A stretch of 64,000 nt of DNA from Aegilops tauschii subsp. strangulata (Eukaryota > Streptophyta > Magnoliopsida > Poales > Poaceae). The stretch's first letter is position 1, and each line of letters opens with the position of its first letter. The notes below the pieces were generated by a model. The model did not search any database, was not told the DNA's origin, and worked only from the letters and a program-made list of their open reading frames with translations. Of this stretch, positions 1-12,338 are shown in pieces. Position numbers and translations under genes: made by a program. The stretch is from assembly GCF_002575655.3 (NCBI RefSeq), contig NC_053040.3, positions 150,847,148 to 150,911,147 of the forward strand, read 5' to 3'.

Positions 1-496
1 TATCGTTGCCTTGTGCTTATGGAATCTGACAAATCTCTGGTCTTTGAAGGGTATCGAAAAGACGATTTGTATATGGTAGATTTCTCCGTAGGACCACAGC
101 TGGCCGTATGTCTTCTAGCAAAAGCTTTAGAGTGCTGGCTCTGGCATCGGAGGCTAGGGCATGCGGGCATGAGGAACTTGCACACTCTCACGAAGAAGAA
201 GCATGTCATTGGCATCGAGGGCGTCAAGTTTAAGAAGGATCATCTGTGTGGTGCATGTGAAGCCGGAAAGATGACTAGGGCCAAGCATCCATCGAAGACA
301 ATCATGACGACAACAAGCCCCTTCGAGCTGCTTCACATGGACTTATTTGGCCCTACTCGCTACTCTACCCTTACTACCACTGCATGCCTCTATGGCTTCG
401 TCATTGTTGACGATTACCCAAGATATACATGGGTGCACATAATTCTCTACCAGACTGAAGTGCAGGATGTCTTTAGACGATTCGCCAATCATGCCA
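1..496 (+). pseudogene. Copia pol fragment, left half: GAG-pre-integrase and start of integrase
   Basis: The frame from position 13 reads as the Copia GAG-pre-integrase zinc region (LWHRRLGHAGMRNL, then CGACEAGKMTRAKHPSK, giving the H..C..C ligands) and the start of the integrase core (LLHMDLFGPT with the first catalytic Asp, then DDYPRYTWV). The motif style resembles the SIRE/Maximus branch, a tentative placement. The frame runs into the window edge on the left and stops making Copia sense at 496, where a Gypsy LTR begins. The missing half of the integrase resumes at 23209 in register, so this is an interrupted gene and not a short one. The element would have encoded reverse transcription and integration enzymes acting in its particle and the nucleus. 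Confidence 0.9.
492..496. repeat. Target-site duplication TGCCA of the 497-23208 Gypsy element
   Basis: TGCCA precedes the LTR start at 497 and is repeated at 23209-23213 directly after the LTR end at 23208. The flanking Copia integrase reading frame joins across the two copies, which independently proves the insertion boundaries. Confidence 0.93.
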
Positions 497-2088
497 TGAT
501 GTCGCTTGAAGCTACGTCGGTATTTCCCCAAAGAGGAAGGGATGATGTAGCACAGCGGCGGTAGGTATTTCCCTCAGATATGATACCAAGGTTATCGAAC
601 CAGCGGGAGAACCAAGCAACACAACGTAGACAGCCCCTGCACACAAATAACAACACCTCGCAACCCGACGTGTTAAAGGGGTTGTCAATCCCTTTCGGGG
701 TACGGCGCCTCAAATGGTGCGTGGACGGGAAATAAATTGTAGTAGATTGAAATAATAGATCGCAAATAAAATAAAGTGCAACAAAGTATTTTTGTATTTT
801 TGGTTTAATAGATCTGAATAAAAAGAGCAAATAAAATAGATCGCAAAGCAAATATATGAGAAAGAAGACCCGGGGGCCGTAGGTTTCACTAGTGGCTTCT
901 CTCAAGAGAGATAGCACACGGTGGGTAAACAAATTACTGTTGGGTTATTGATAGAACTTCAAATAATTATGACGATATCCAGGCAATGATCATTACATAG
1001 GCATCATGTCCAAGATTAGTAGACTGACTCCTGCCTGCATCTACTACTATTGCTCCACACATCGACCGCTATCCAGCATGCATCTAGTGTATTAAGTTCA
1101 TGAAAAAACAGAGTAATGCAATAAGAACGATGACATGATGTAGAAAAGATCCGTTTATCTATGGCAGTAGATATAGATCCCGTCTTTTTATCCTTAGTAG
1201 CAATGATACATACATGTCGGTTCCCTTCCTGTCACTGGGATCAAGCACCGTAAGATCGAACCCACTACCGGGCAGCTCTTCCCATTTCAAGATAAATAGA
1301 TCAAGTGGGCCAAACAAAACCCAAATATCGGAGAAGAAATACGAGGCTATAAGAGATCATGCATATAAGAGATCAAAGAAACTGAAATAACTTTCATGGA
1401 TATAAAAAGGTATAACTGATCATAAACTCGAAGTTCATCAGATCCCAACAAACACACCGCAAAAGAGTTACATCATATGGATCTCCAAGAGACCATTGTA
1501 TTGAGAATTCAGCAAGAGAGAGAAAGCCATCTAGCTACTAACTACGGACCTGAAGGTCTACAAAGAACTACTCACGCATCATCGGAGAGGCACCAATGGA
1601 AGTGGTGAACCCCTCTGTGATGGTGTCTAGATTGGATCTGGTGGTTCTGGACTCTGCGGCGGCTGGATGAATATTTCGTCGACGCTTCTAGGGTTCTGGG
1701 ATTTTTGGGGTATTTATAGAGCAAAGAGGCGGTCTGGGGGGCACCCGAGGTGGGCACAACCCACCAAGGCGCACCTGGGCCTCCTGGCGCGCCCTGGTGG
1801 GTTGTGCCCCCCTCGGAGCACCCCCCAGGTGCAACCAGGGCCCATTGCCTTCCTTCTGGCCCATAAAAAATCATCGTGGAGTTTCGTGGCATTTGGACTC
1901 CGTTTGATATTGATTTCCTGTGATGTAAAAACATGAAAAAAAAACAGCAACTGACACTTGGCACTATGTCAATAGGTTAGTACCAAAAAATGATACAAAA
2001 TGACTATAAAATGATTATAAAACATCCAAGATTGATAATAAAACAACATGGAGCAATAAAAAAGTATAGATACGTTGGAGACGTATCA
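497..2088 (-). repeat. 3' LTR of the Sabrina-type Gypsy element
   Basis: 1,592 bp, beginning TGATGTCGCTTG and ending GACGTATCA on the plus strand (TG...CA). It is closely similar to 21752-23208 and 16772-16897, which form the 5' LTR. ORFs seen in it on both strands near 1572-1964 have no coding support and recur because the LTR recurs. Confidence 0.92.
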
Positions 2089-2103
2089 GCATCCCCAAGC
2101 TTA
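2089..2103 (-). other. Polypurine tract next to the 3' LTR
   Basis: Read on the minus strand, AAGCTTGGGGATGC lies directly before the LTR start TGATACG. The same tract stands before the LTR at 34629 on the plus strand. It primes plus-strand DNA synthesis in LTR elements and fixes the element's orientation. Confidence 0.8.
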
Positions 2104-4074
2104 ACTCCTACTCGTGCTTGAGTAGGTAAGTGATAAAAACAGAATTTTTGATGTGGAGTGTTGTTCATCAAGTCATAACATATTCTTTTCTTTATAGCAT
2201 GGACATTTGGACTTTCATGTGATTCAAAGCAATAGTCTAGTTTTGACATAATAATTTAGATACTCAAGCATATCAACAAGCAACTATGTCTTTTAAAATA
2301 TCAACGCTAAAATAAGTTATCCCTAGCCCATCATGCTCAAACATTGATCCATTCATGAAACACACTCGAATATTAACTACACCCAATACTTAAGTACGAT
2401 CATATTGCCTCCTAGTTGGTTCTTTTATAAGAGAAGATGGAGGCTCAAAAATAAAAATTGCATAAAGTAAAAGAAAGGCCCTTCGCAAAGGGAAGTAGGG
2501 ATTTTTAGAGATGCCAGAGCTCAAAGCGAAAAATTAGAGATAAAAACATTTTGGGAGGTGTATCCATCCCACCAACGAAAACGACATAGAGCTACGAACA
2601 CTTTCCATGCTAGATATGCCATAGGCGGTTCCCAAACAGAAAATAAAGTTTATTTCTTTTTCCACCATACTTTCACTTTCCATGGCTAACCGTATCCACG
2701 GGTGCCCTCCATACCAACACTTTCCAAGGAATTTATTATTTGACAACGTAAATTTATTTTTGCATTTCGAGACTGGGCTTCCCTAAAACCTTTGCCTTAC
2801 TCTCGTGTAATGACAAGTGAATAAACACTCATCGTGAGAATAACACATCCAGCATGGAAAATATTAGCCACCCGTTACCGTTCCGCGAGCGAAACAAACA
2901 CACAAAAGAGAAGTTTATTTTGAAAATTAGAGATGGCACATGCAAATTTGCTTAGAACGGCAAAAGAATACCGCATATAGGTAGATATAGTCGACTCATG
3001 TGGCAAAACTGGTTTAAAGGATTTTGGATGCACAAGTAGAGGTCATACTTAGTGCAAAATGAAGGCTAGCAAAAAGATTGAGAAGCGACCAACCAAGAAA
3101 CGAATAATCTCATAAGCAAGAATTAAGCATAATTAACACCGAATAATGCACCACAAGTAGGATATAATTTTCATCGCATGATTATTGACTTTTGTACATG
3201 CATAGGGAATCACAAACCTTAACACCAATATTCTTACTAGAGCACAATTATTCATCAACATAACTCACATATCACATCATCATATCTCAAAACTATTACT
3301 AAGAATCAAGTTTATTTTGTCCAATGATCTTCATGACATTTTTTACTTTATCCTTCTTGGATATCTATCACTTTGGGACTAATTTTCATGTGTTGCTTTT
3401 CATAAGCTCAAACAAATATAAGTGAAGATCATGAGCATAACAAATTTTCTTTCTCTCAAAATAATTTAAGTGAAGCAAGAGAGAATTTCTTCAAAATTTT
3501 ACTAACTCTCAAATAAATCTAAGTGAAGCAAGAGAGCATTTCTTCAAAAACACTAAGCACACCGTGCTCAAAAAGATATAAGTGAAGCACTAGAGCAAGT
3601 CCTAGCTCATAAAAAATTTAAGTGAAGCACAGAGAGCAATTTTAACAAGTCATGATATAATTTGGCTCTCTCAAATAGGTGTGTCCAGCAAGGATTGATG
3701 ACTTAAAACAGAAAATAAAACAAGCAAAGACACATATCATACAAGATGCTCCAAGCAAAACACATATTATGTGACGAATAAAAATATAGCCTTGAGTAAA
3801 ATACCGATAGTTGTTGGAAGAAAGCGGGGATGCCACTCGGGGGCATCCCCAAGCTTAGTTGGTTGCTCATTCTTGAATAATAGCTTGGGATGCCGGGGCA
3901 TCCCCAACCCGTTAGGCTCTTACATCCTTCCTTCATCCATCGTAAGATAACCCAAAACTTGAAAACTCAATCACACAAAACTCAACAAAACCTTCGTGAG
4001 ATCCGTTACTATAAGAAAGCAAACTACTACTATAAGTGTTGTATCAAACCAATTCATATTTTGTTTTTGTATTA
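2104..4074 (-). other. Non-coding internal region of the Sabrina-type element, 3' part
   Basis: About 2 kb of AT-rich sequence without a supportable ORF. It contains spaced repeats of an AAGTGAAGCA-type motif (about 3420-3640). GGGATGCC / GGCATCCC pieces (3826-3905) form local inverted repeats. The layout matches, in inverted orientation, the internal fragment at 33004-34628. Confidence 0.7.
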
Positions 4075-4085
4075 TAGCAAACATG

Positions 4086-4103
4086 CCCGTGTGTTGCAAC
4101 GGG
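4086..4103 (-). other. Helitron-type 3' subterminal hairpin
   Basis: CCCGT...ACGGG arms around a short loop, the kind of GC hairpin that lies just inside Helitron 3' ends. Related sequences occur at 44338-44365 and 45243-45270. Confidence 0.55.
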
Positions 4104-5096
4104 AGAAAAATAAGTTGACGTGCTTCGTTGCGAAGAAAATGCCAATTGTCCCAATTAGGTTGGCCAGGTAAAGGATATGTTTGATGATGTCAAGAATGAT
4201 AGATCAATTAACAATAGGATTCTTTGGGGCGCTAGTTCGGAACATGGGACATGAATCCTAGTTAACTAATTGGGTGAACAACTCTATCTTTAGATTACCA
4301 TACTGATAATAAAAATATCGCACACATAGTCCTTATTTTGATTTAGTGACATCAGACAATAAAAACGCGGTATATGTCTAGCCTCAAAACATGTATGCTT
4401 CTATTGTGCGTGCTAACCGTGAAGTCCTTGTCATATAGATGTTTTAAGTTGCTATTTTGTTGTGATATATATAGGATTAAGTCTTTGCCTAGTCTGTTGC
4501 GTCTCAATTCACGAGTAGATGTAATTTGGTCTGTTCTAGCTTTCTTTTGCTTTGACTGCATATTTGCATATATTTGCTTTTCTCGTGCGCATTCTTTTGC
4601 CCTCGTGAGAGTTTTCTAGCATGTGTTAATTAAGAAATAAATTGATTAGATTTTGCATCATAAACTCACAATTTTTTTCTTAATTACACTGCACATAAGC
4701 ATTAGAATTACTTCTTCCTTGTATTTAAAATTGTGAAACATTTTGGCTTGAAGTTCAATTTGATATTTATTGTTACAGAAGAGTTTAGAATTTATTTTCA
4801 TTCGACGTGTATGCTATATATAAATATTTCATTATCTTCCTATTTTCATATCCAGATATTCAGTCAGTATGTGAGGGAGACAAACACAAGTATCCAACCT
4901 GATTACGAAAATATTTAACACTAAATCGGGCAATGTGTGAATGTCGGAGAACAAATACATATGTGCACGCGTGCAGGATTGAATTGGAGATATTTATCCA
5001 TCCGTGCAGGATCCAAACTAAATCAACTGTAACTAAAAACAGCAAAACATTTATCAGTCGAGATGCGTGCACACGTTATCACCCAAACTTTTTTTC

Positions 5097-5368
5097 AGAC
5101 TACCCACAATGAGAGTAATATAGGTAGTAACATCACACATATTTAGATAATATAGATGATGTGACAAGCAATAAATGAAGAAAGAGAGGCATGTGGTAAC
5201 ATAGCTAGTTACTACTAATATGAGTAACATCACACATATCAAGACACGATGAGTCTATAACCTAATAAATAAAGTGTTGTATGTTACCACACATATGTTA
5301 CTCCCCACTATAGAGATAGTAACATGAGCATGTTACTACACTATGTTACTACCCACCGTGGCTAGTCT
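5097..5368. mobile_element. MITE with AGACTA-type terminal inverted repeats
   Basis: Starts AGACTACCCACAATG; its other end read in reverse is AGACTAGCCACGGTGGG, giving imperfect inverted repeats of about 25 bp. The interior is full of TAGTAACAT-type motifs in both orientations. It is 272 bp long with no coding capacity. It resembles a common Triticeae MITE I tentatively link to Mutator, but I see no clear target duplication. Confidence 0.7.
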
Positions 5369-5382
5369 GAGAGGCGGATTGC

Positions 5383-6700
5383 TTGAAGAACCCGCAAATA
5401 GAGATTGCTAGAAGAAACCAGTCTTGCTGTGCTAGTGGCTCCACGCGTCATACACGCCCATCCCCAGTTTATCAACTCTCCGCTGACAAAGTCCTACACG
5501 TTATCTCCCCATCACCACATCTCTGCCCCCATATCTTATCTCTCTCGGCACCACACCACATAGCACCACATCTCTGCTTTTCCCCTGCCTGTAGAGTCCG
5601 ACACATCGGCTGCCTCCCTCCATCATCACAACCCAGGAGCAAGAGCGGCGGTGCAGCGGTGCTAGAGTAGTGTTGGTAGGCTGGTAGCTGAGGAGGGAAG
5701 GCCGGGACGGTTGCTTTGGAGTCGCGCACTGCTACCACCTGTGGTGGCGTCGGTGGTGGTTCCTGGGTTGTTGGCGGCGTTGGCTGAGGGGGACGGGGAG
5801 GCGCTGGTGGCCGTCAACGCGGGCTTCGGCAACGCCGCCAACGGGCTCGCTGACTTGGACACGGCAGCCGTGACAACTATCTGCCTCCCGTTTCCTTTCC
5901 TCATGCAGGCCGGCCTGTTGCTTCCGACGGCTGCGCAAAGCGATGTCAGCCGGCCGGCGACCCGACGTTGGAGAGTTGCGATGTGAGCCGGCGCTGCGAG
6001 GTGCGTCCTCAGATGCTACGCCCCAGAGTGGATCCAACACGGGTCAAATGAAACACCACCCCCTCATCACGGCTGGATCTCATCTGCATCCACACGGACT
6101 GGCCACCATATGCTTGCCTCCGCTCCCGTGCAGTACAGCCATGTCGAGCCGCCACCGGTCACCTCCTCCGGCCTTCCGGCAAGGCCAGCATCTCCACCAG
6201 CCGCCCTGAAGTCTCCACAGCCCGCCCCTCCCCTAATCCTTCGTCCGTCGGACTGGATGGGGCGTCGATATTCCCCACACATCGCCCTCACCGGTGAGCA
6301 GCAGAGACTCCGCCGCCGCTCCCTTCCCCTTCTCTCTCCCATCTCCCTTTAAATCTCGCTCTGCCATGTTTCCTTGGAGGATCTCACCGAGAAACCATGG
6401 CGACACCCCGAACTCTGGATCCGACGCCCCCAGCCTCATTGGCCTTCCGAGCGCCTCTCTAACCCTCATACGCCTAGATCCGTCCGTTGGCAGACGCCTG
6501 TCGCCGTTTCTGGGTGGGAGGCAGCGTTTCTGGGTGGGAGGCCGGCGGCCAGCGGGGCGGCCGACGGCGCGCGGTGAGGCAGAGGTGGGGCGGAGCGCGG
6601 CGAGACAGAGGCGGGGCTGGGTTATTTTTTTTTCCTTCGTACCGGTTCGGGTTGACTTATGACGAGGAGCGTGGGTTGAATAAAAAAGCAGTGGGGACTT
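5383..6700. other. GC-rich gene-like segment, unassigned (possible captured gene fragments)
   Basis: A sharp rise in GC inside an AT-rich neighbourhood, with overlapping ORFs of 80-122 codons on both strands (for example plus 5711-5986 and 6294-6662). I recognise no protein domain, and no one frame stays open across the segment. Codon-like composition and position inside a candidate Helitron suggest captured exon and promoter pieces from host genes. That is inference only. Confidence 0.4.
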
Positions 6701-6754
6701 TTTGCAAAAAGCCCGATGACGACGACCAGAAACTCAATTTTCTTTATTTTTAGA

Positions 6755-6929
6755 TAACGATATCTACTGTATTCCAACTTTTCTATGGCATAAACTCATC
6801 AAAGAAAATCATAGAGCCATTAAAATAAGCACACAACATAAAGAAAACAGAATCTGTCTAAACAGAACAGTCTGTACTAATCTGACTTAAGCGAATACTT
6901 CTGGAACTCCAAAAATTCTATCAAATTAG
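6755..6929 (-). other. Short internal remnant of the Sabrina-type element
   Basis: AT-rich, non-coding sequence between the candidate Helitron and the Angela insertion. It ends in ATTAG, the left copy of the Angela target duplication, and the surrounding element resumes at 15362. Confidence 0.7.
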
Positions 6930-8646
6930 TGTTGGGAACACAGTAATTTCAAGAAATTTCCTATGCACACGCAGGATCATGGTGATGCAAAGCAACGAGA
7001 GGGGAGAGTGTTGTCCACGTACCCTCGTAGACCGAAGGCGGAAGCGTTAGCACAACGCGGTTGATGTAGTCGTACGTCTTCACGATCCGACCGATCAAGT
7101 ATCGAACGCACGGCACCTTCGAGTTCAGCACACGTTCAGCCCGATGACGTCCCTCGAACTCCGATCCAGCCGAGTGTTGAGGGAGAGTTTCGTCAGCACG
7201 ACGGTGTGGTGACGATGATAATGTTCTACCGACGCAGGGGTTCGCCTAAGCACCGCTATAGTATTATCGAGGTGGTAAAAGATCAAACGATCAATTGTTG
7301 TGTCTCTAGGGTGCCCCCTGCCCCCGTATATAAAGGAGCAAGGGGGGAGCTGCGGCTGGCCAGGAGGGGCGCGCCAGGTGGAGTCCTACTCCCACTCCCT
7401 CCCTTTTCCTAGTTGGATTAGGAGTGGAGGGGAAAGAGGAGGGAGAGAGGAAGGAAAGGGGGCCCCGCCCCCTTCTCCTTGTCCTATTCGGACTAGGAGG
7501 GAGGGGCGCGCGGCCCTGCCCTGGCCGCCTCTCCTCTTCTCCACAAAGGCCCACTATGGCCCATTAAGCCCCTGGGGGGTTCTGGTAACCCCTCGGTACT
7601 CCAGTAAAATCCCGATTTCACCCGGAACACTTTCGATATCCAAATATAGGCTTCCAATATATTAATCTTCATGTCTCGACCATTTCAAGACTCCTCGTCA
7701 TGTCCGTGATCACATCCGGGAGTCCGAACAACCTTCGGTACATCAAAACATATAAACTCATAATATAACTGTCATCGAAACGTTAAGCGTGCGGACCCTA
7801 CGGGTTCGAGAACTATGTAGACATGACCGAGACACGTCTCCGGTCAATAACCAATAGCGGAACCTGGATGCTCATATTGGCTCCCACATATTCTACGAAG
7901 ATCTTTATCGGTCAGACCGCATAACAACATACGTTGTTCCCTTTGTCATCGGTATACGTTGTTCCCTTTGTCATCGGTATGTTACTTGCCCGAGATTCGA
8001 TCGTCGGTATCTCAATACCTAGTTCAATCTTGTTACCGGCAAGTCTCTTTACTCGTTCCGTAATACATCATTCCACAACTAACTCATTAGTTGCAATGCT
8101 TGCAAGGCTTAAGTGATGTGCATTACCGAGAGGGCCCAGAGATACCTCTCCGATAACCGGAGTGACAAATCCTAATCTCGAAATACGCCAACCCAACAAG
8201 TACCTTCGGAGACACCTGTAGAGCACCTTTATAATCACCCAGTTACGTTGTGACGTTTGGTAGCACACAAAGTGTTCCTCTGGTAAACGGGAGTTGCATA
8301 ATCTCATAGTCATAGGAACATGTATAAGTCATGAAGAAAGCAATAGCAGAATACTAAACGATCGTGTGCTAAGCTAACGGAACGGGTCAAGTCAATCACA
8401 TCATTCTCCTAATGATGTGATCCCGTTAATCAAATGACAACTCATGTCAATGGCTAGGAAACATAACCATCTTTGATCAACGAGCTAGTCAAGTAGAGGC
8501 ATACTAGTGACACTCTGTTTGTCTATGTATTCACAGATGTATTATGTTTCCGGTTAATACAATTCTAGCATGAATAATAAACATTTATCATGATATAAGA
8601 AAATAAATAATAACTTTATTATTGCCTCTAGGGCATATTTTCTTCA
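6930..8646 (-). repeat. Angela 3' LTR
   Basis: 1,717 bp, TGTTGGGAACACAG to CATATTTTCTTCA on the plus strand. Compared with the 5' copy it lacks short stretches near 7275 and 7390. It also has a tandem duplication of a 25-bp stretch (ACGTTGTTCCCTTTGTCATC and five more bases) at about 7931-7980. The ORFs inside it, which appear again in the other LTR, are not genes. Confidence 0.93.
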
Positions 8647-8937
8647 GTCTCACACTTGCACTAGAGTCAATAATCTAGTTCACATCACCATGTGATTTAA
8701 TACCAATAGTTCACATCACCATGTGATTAACACCCACAGTTCACATCGTCATGTGACCAACACCCAAAGGGTTTACTAGAGTCAATAATCTACATCGCTA
8801 TGTGATTAACACCCAAAGAGTACTAAGGTGTGATCATGTTTTGCTTGTGAGAGAAGTTAGGTCAACGGGTCTGCCACATTTAGATCCGTATGTATTTTGT
8901 AAATTTCTATGTCAACAATGTTGTGCACAGAGCTACT
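8647..8937 (-). other. Angela 3' untranslated part with short direct repeats
   Basis: Contains four spaced repeats of TTCACATC(A/G)(C/T)CATGTGA (8680-8810), an inverted-repeat-like motif separated by AACACCCA. It lies just before the 3' LTR on the coding strand. No coding evidence; RNase H is absent here. Confidence 0.6.
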
Positions 8938-10488
8938 CTAGCTAATTGCTCCCACTTTCAATATGTATCCAGATTGAGACTTAGAGTCATCTGGATCAGT
9001 GTCAAAATTTGCATCAACGTAACCCTTTACGACGAACCTTTTTGTCACCTCCATAATCGAGAAACATATCCTTATTCCGCTAAGGATAATTTTGACCGCT
9101 GTCCAGTGATCTACTCCTAGATCACTATTGTACTCCCTTGCCAAAATCAGTGTAGGGTATATAATAGATCTGGTACACAACATGGCATACTTTATAGAAC
9201 CTATGGCCAAGGCATAGGGAATGACTTTCATTCTCTTTCTATCTTCTGCCGTGGTCGGGCTTTGAGTCTTACTCAATTTCACACCTTGTAACACAGGCAA
9301 GAACTCTTTCTTTGACTGTTCCATCTTGAACTTACTTCAAAATTTTGTCAAGCGTCTTGATCTATCTCTATGGATCTTGATGCTTAATATGTAAGTAGCT
9401 TCTCTGAGGTCTTTCTTTGAAAAACTCCTTTCAAACACTCCTTTATGCTTTGCAGAATAATTCTATATTATTTCTGATCAACAATATGTCATTCACATAT
9501 ACTTATCAGAAATGTTGTAGTGCTCCCACTCACTTTTTTATAAATACAGGCTTCACCGCAAGTCTGTATAAAACTATATCCTTTGATCAACTTATCAAAG
9601 CGTATATTCCAACTCCGAGATGCTTGCATCAGTCCATAGATGGATCGCTGGAGCTTGCATATTTTGTTAGCACCTTTAGGATTGACAAAACCTTCTGGTT
9701 GCGTCATATACAACTCTTCTTTAATAAATCCATTAAGGAATGTGGTTTTGTTTATCCATTTGCCAGATTTCATAAAATGCGGCAATTGCTAACATGATTC
9801 GGATAGACTTAAGCATAGATACGAGTGAGAAGCTCTCATCGTAGTCAACACCTTGAACTTGTCGAAAACCTTTTGCGACAATTCTAGCTTTGTAGATAGT
9901 AACACTACTATCAGCGTCCGTCTTCCTCTTGAAGATCCATTTAATCTCAATGGCTCGCCGATCATTGGGCAAGTCAATTGAAGTCCATACTTTGTTCTCA
10001 TACATGGATCTCATCTCAAATTTCATGGCCTCAAACCATTTCGCGGAATCTGGGCTCATCATCGCTTCCTCATAGTTCGTAGGTTCGTCATGGTCAAGTA
10101 ACATGACCTCCAGAACAGGATTACCGTACCACTCTGGTGCGGATCTCACTCTGGTTTACCTACGAGGTTCGGTAGTAACTTGATCTGAAGTTACATGATC
10201 ATCATCATTAGCTTCCTCACTAATTGGTGTAGTAGTCACAGGAACATATTTCTGTGATGAACTACTTTCCAATAAGGGAGCAGGTACAGTTAGCTCATCA
10301 AGTTCTACTTTCCTCCCACTCACTTCTTTCGAGAAAAACTCCTTCTCTAGAAAGGATCCATTCTCAGCAACGAATATCTTTCCTTTGGATCTGTGATAGA
10401 AGGTGTACCCAACATTTTCTTTTGGGTATCCTATGAAGACGCACTTCTCCGATTTGGGTTTGAGCTTATCAGGTTGAAACTTTTTCAC
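8938..10488 (-). pseudogene. Angela reverse transcriptase remnant
   Basis: Read downward from 10488: the integrase C-terminal region (VFIGYPKENVGY), then the RT start at 10149 (WFEAMKFEMRSMYENKVW, KARIVAKGFRQVQGVDYDE), a frameshift near 9745 right after the first catalytic Asp (QMD), then LNGFIKEELYMTQPEGF at about 9740-9489. The YVDD active site reads YVND (9488-9499), reached only after another frameshift. 8938-9324 continues into the thumb/connection region (YALAIGSIKYAM). RT would copy element RNA to DNA; this copy cannot, through frame breaks and the loss of one catalytic Asp. Confidence 0.9.
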
Positions 10489-10539
10489 ATAAGCATTGCA
10501 ACCTCAATCTTTAAGAAACGGTAGCTTAGGTTTCTTGTC

Positions 10540-11275
10540 AAACCATAGTTCATACGGTGTCGTCTCAACGGATTTAGATGGTGCCCTATTTAACGTGAAT
10601 GCAGCTGTCTCTAATGCATAACCCCAAACGATAGTGGTAGATCGGTAAGAGACATCATAGATCGCACCATATCTAATAAAGTACGGTTATGACGTTCGGA
10701 CACACCATTACACTGAGGTGTTCCAGGTGGCGTGAGTAGTGAAACTATTTCACATTGTTTTAACTGAAGGCCAAACTCGTAACTCAAATATTTCATCTCT
10801 GCGACCTTATCGTAGAAACTTTTATTTTCTTGTTACGATGATTCTCCACTTCACTATGAAATTCTTTGAACTTTTCAAATGTTTCAGACTTGTGTTTCAT
10901 CAAGTAGATATACCCATATCTGCTCAAATCATCTGTGAAGGTCAGAAAATAACGATACTTGCTGCGAGCCTTAACACTAATCGGACCGCATACATCAGTA
11001 TGTATTATTTCCAATAAGTCAGTTGCTCGCTCCATTGTTCCGGAGAACGGAGTCTTAGTCATCTTGCCCATGAGGCATGGTTCGCAAGCATCAAGTGATT
11101 CATAATCAAGTGATTCCAAAAGTCCATCAGCATGGAGTTTCTTCATGCACTTTACACCAATATGACCTAAACGGCAGTGCCACAAATAAGTTGCACTATC
11201 ATTATTAACTTTAAACAGAACAACAATTATTCTCCAATTTACATGAATAATCGTTTTGCAATAAACATGATCCAA
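10540..11275 (-). pseudogene. Angela integrase remnant
   Basis: From 11275: the GAG-pre-integrase zinc region (YLWHCRLGHIGVKCMKKLH, CEPCLMGKMTKTPFSG), then the core with the first Asp (IHTDVCGPISV). After a frame break near 10796 comes the third catalytic residue region (GTPQCNGVSERHNRTLLDMVRSMM). The segment with the second Asp falls in the broken stretch (IKVSTIRSQR at the frame end), so the DDE set is not assembled in one frame. Confidence 0.9.
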
Positions 11276-11339
11276 TCATATTCATGCTCAACGCAAACAC
11301 CAAATAACACTTATTTAGGTTCAACACTAATCCCGAAAG

Positions 11340-12338
11340 TTATATGGATTGTGCGATGATGATCACATCAATCTTGGAACTACTTCCAACACACATCGTC
11401 ACTTCATCCTTAACTAGTCTCTGTTCATTTTGCAACTCCTGTTTTAAGTTACTACTCTTAGCAACTAAACCAGTATCAAATACTGAGGGGTTGCTATAAA
11501 CACTAGTAAAGTACACATCAATAACATGTATATCAAATATACTTTTGTTCACTTTGCCATCCTTCTTATCCGCCAATTATTTGGGGTAGTTCTGCTTCCA
11601 GTGACCAGTCCTTTTGCAGTAGAAGCACTCAGTCTCAGGCTTAGGTCCAAACTTGGGCTTCTTCACTTGAGCAGCAACTTGCTTGCTGTTCTACATGAAG
11701 TTCCCTTTCTTTCCCTTTGCCCTTTTCTTGAAACTAGTGGTCTTGTTAATCATCAACACTTGATGCTCTTTCTTGATTTCTGATTTCATCATCATGAAAA
11801 GCTCGGGAATCGTCTACGTTATCCCTTGCATACTATAGTTCATCACGAAGTTCTACTAACTTGGTGATGGTGACTAGAGAATTCTGTCAATCACTATCTT
11901 ATCTGGAAGATTAACTCCCACTTGATTCAAGCGATTGTAGTACCCAGACAATCTGAGCACATGCTCACTGCTTGAGCTATTCTCCTCCATCTTTTAGCTA
12001 TAGAACTTGTTGGAGACTTCATATCTCTCAACTCGGGTATTTGCTTGAAATATTAACTTCAACTCCTGGAACATCTCATATGGTCCATGATGTTCAAAAC
12101 ATCTTTGAAGTCCCGATTCTAAGCCGTTAAGCATGGTGCACTAAACTATCAAGTAGTCATCATATTGAGCTAGCCAAACGTTCATAACGTCTGCATCTGC
12201 TCCTGCAATAGGTCTGTCACCTAGCGGTGCATCAAGGACATAATTCTTCTGTGCAGCAATGAGGATAAACCTCAGATCACGGATCCAATCCGCATCATTG
12301 CTACTAACATCTTTCAACTTAGTTTTCTCTAGGAACAT
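11340..12338 (-). pseudogene. Angela gag, zinc knuckle and protease remnant
   Basis: Starts at a Met at 12338 (MFLEKTKLKD...ADWIRDLRFILIAAQKNYVLDAPLGD), which is the Angela-type gag N-terminus. The frame then breaks repeatedly. The nucleocapsid zinc knuckle at 11586-11633 reads C-FY-C-KRTG-H-WKQN-Y: the fourth ligand Cys is Tyr, a single G-to-A change in the coding strand. The protease part (11576-11340) keeps the catalytic D-T-G (VFDTGLVA). Gag would form the particle; the protease would cut the polyprotein. Confidence 0.88.

Larger units (their letters stand above)
4075..6754 (-). mobile_element. Candidate Helitron carrying gene-like cargo
   Basis: On the minus strand the segment starts TCTAAAAATAAAG after an A (A|TC, the Helitron rule). 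It ends with a hairpin whose arms are CCCGT and ACGGG (4086-4103), followed about 10 bp on by GCTAT at the junction, where CTRR would be expected. There are no terminal inverted repeats and no target duplication. Removing it joins two pieces of the surrounding Gypsy internal sequence. No Rep/helicase gene is present, so it would be non-autonomous. The imperfect 3' CTAT is the main weakness. Confidence 0.55.

Noticed and set aside
1572..1964. 130-codon ORF, also at 22692-23084
   Set aside because: Lies in both Sabrina-type LTRs; duplicated with the LTR and frame-disrupted between the copies.
8068..8313. 81-codon ORF, also at 14783-15028
   Set aside because: Identical position in both Angela LTRs; the repeat explains its recurrence and there is no coding evidence.
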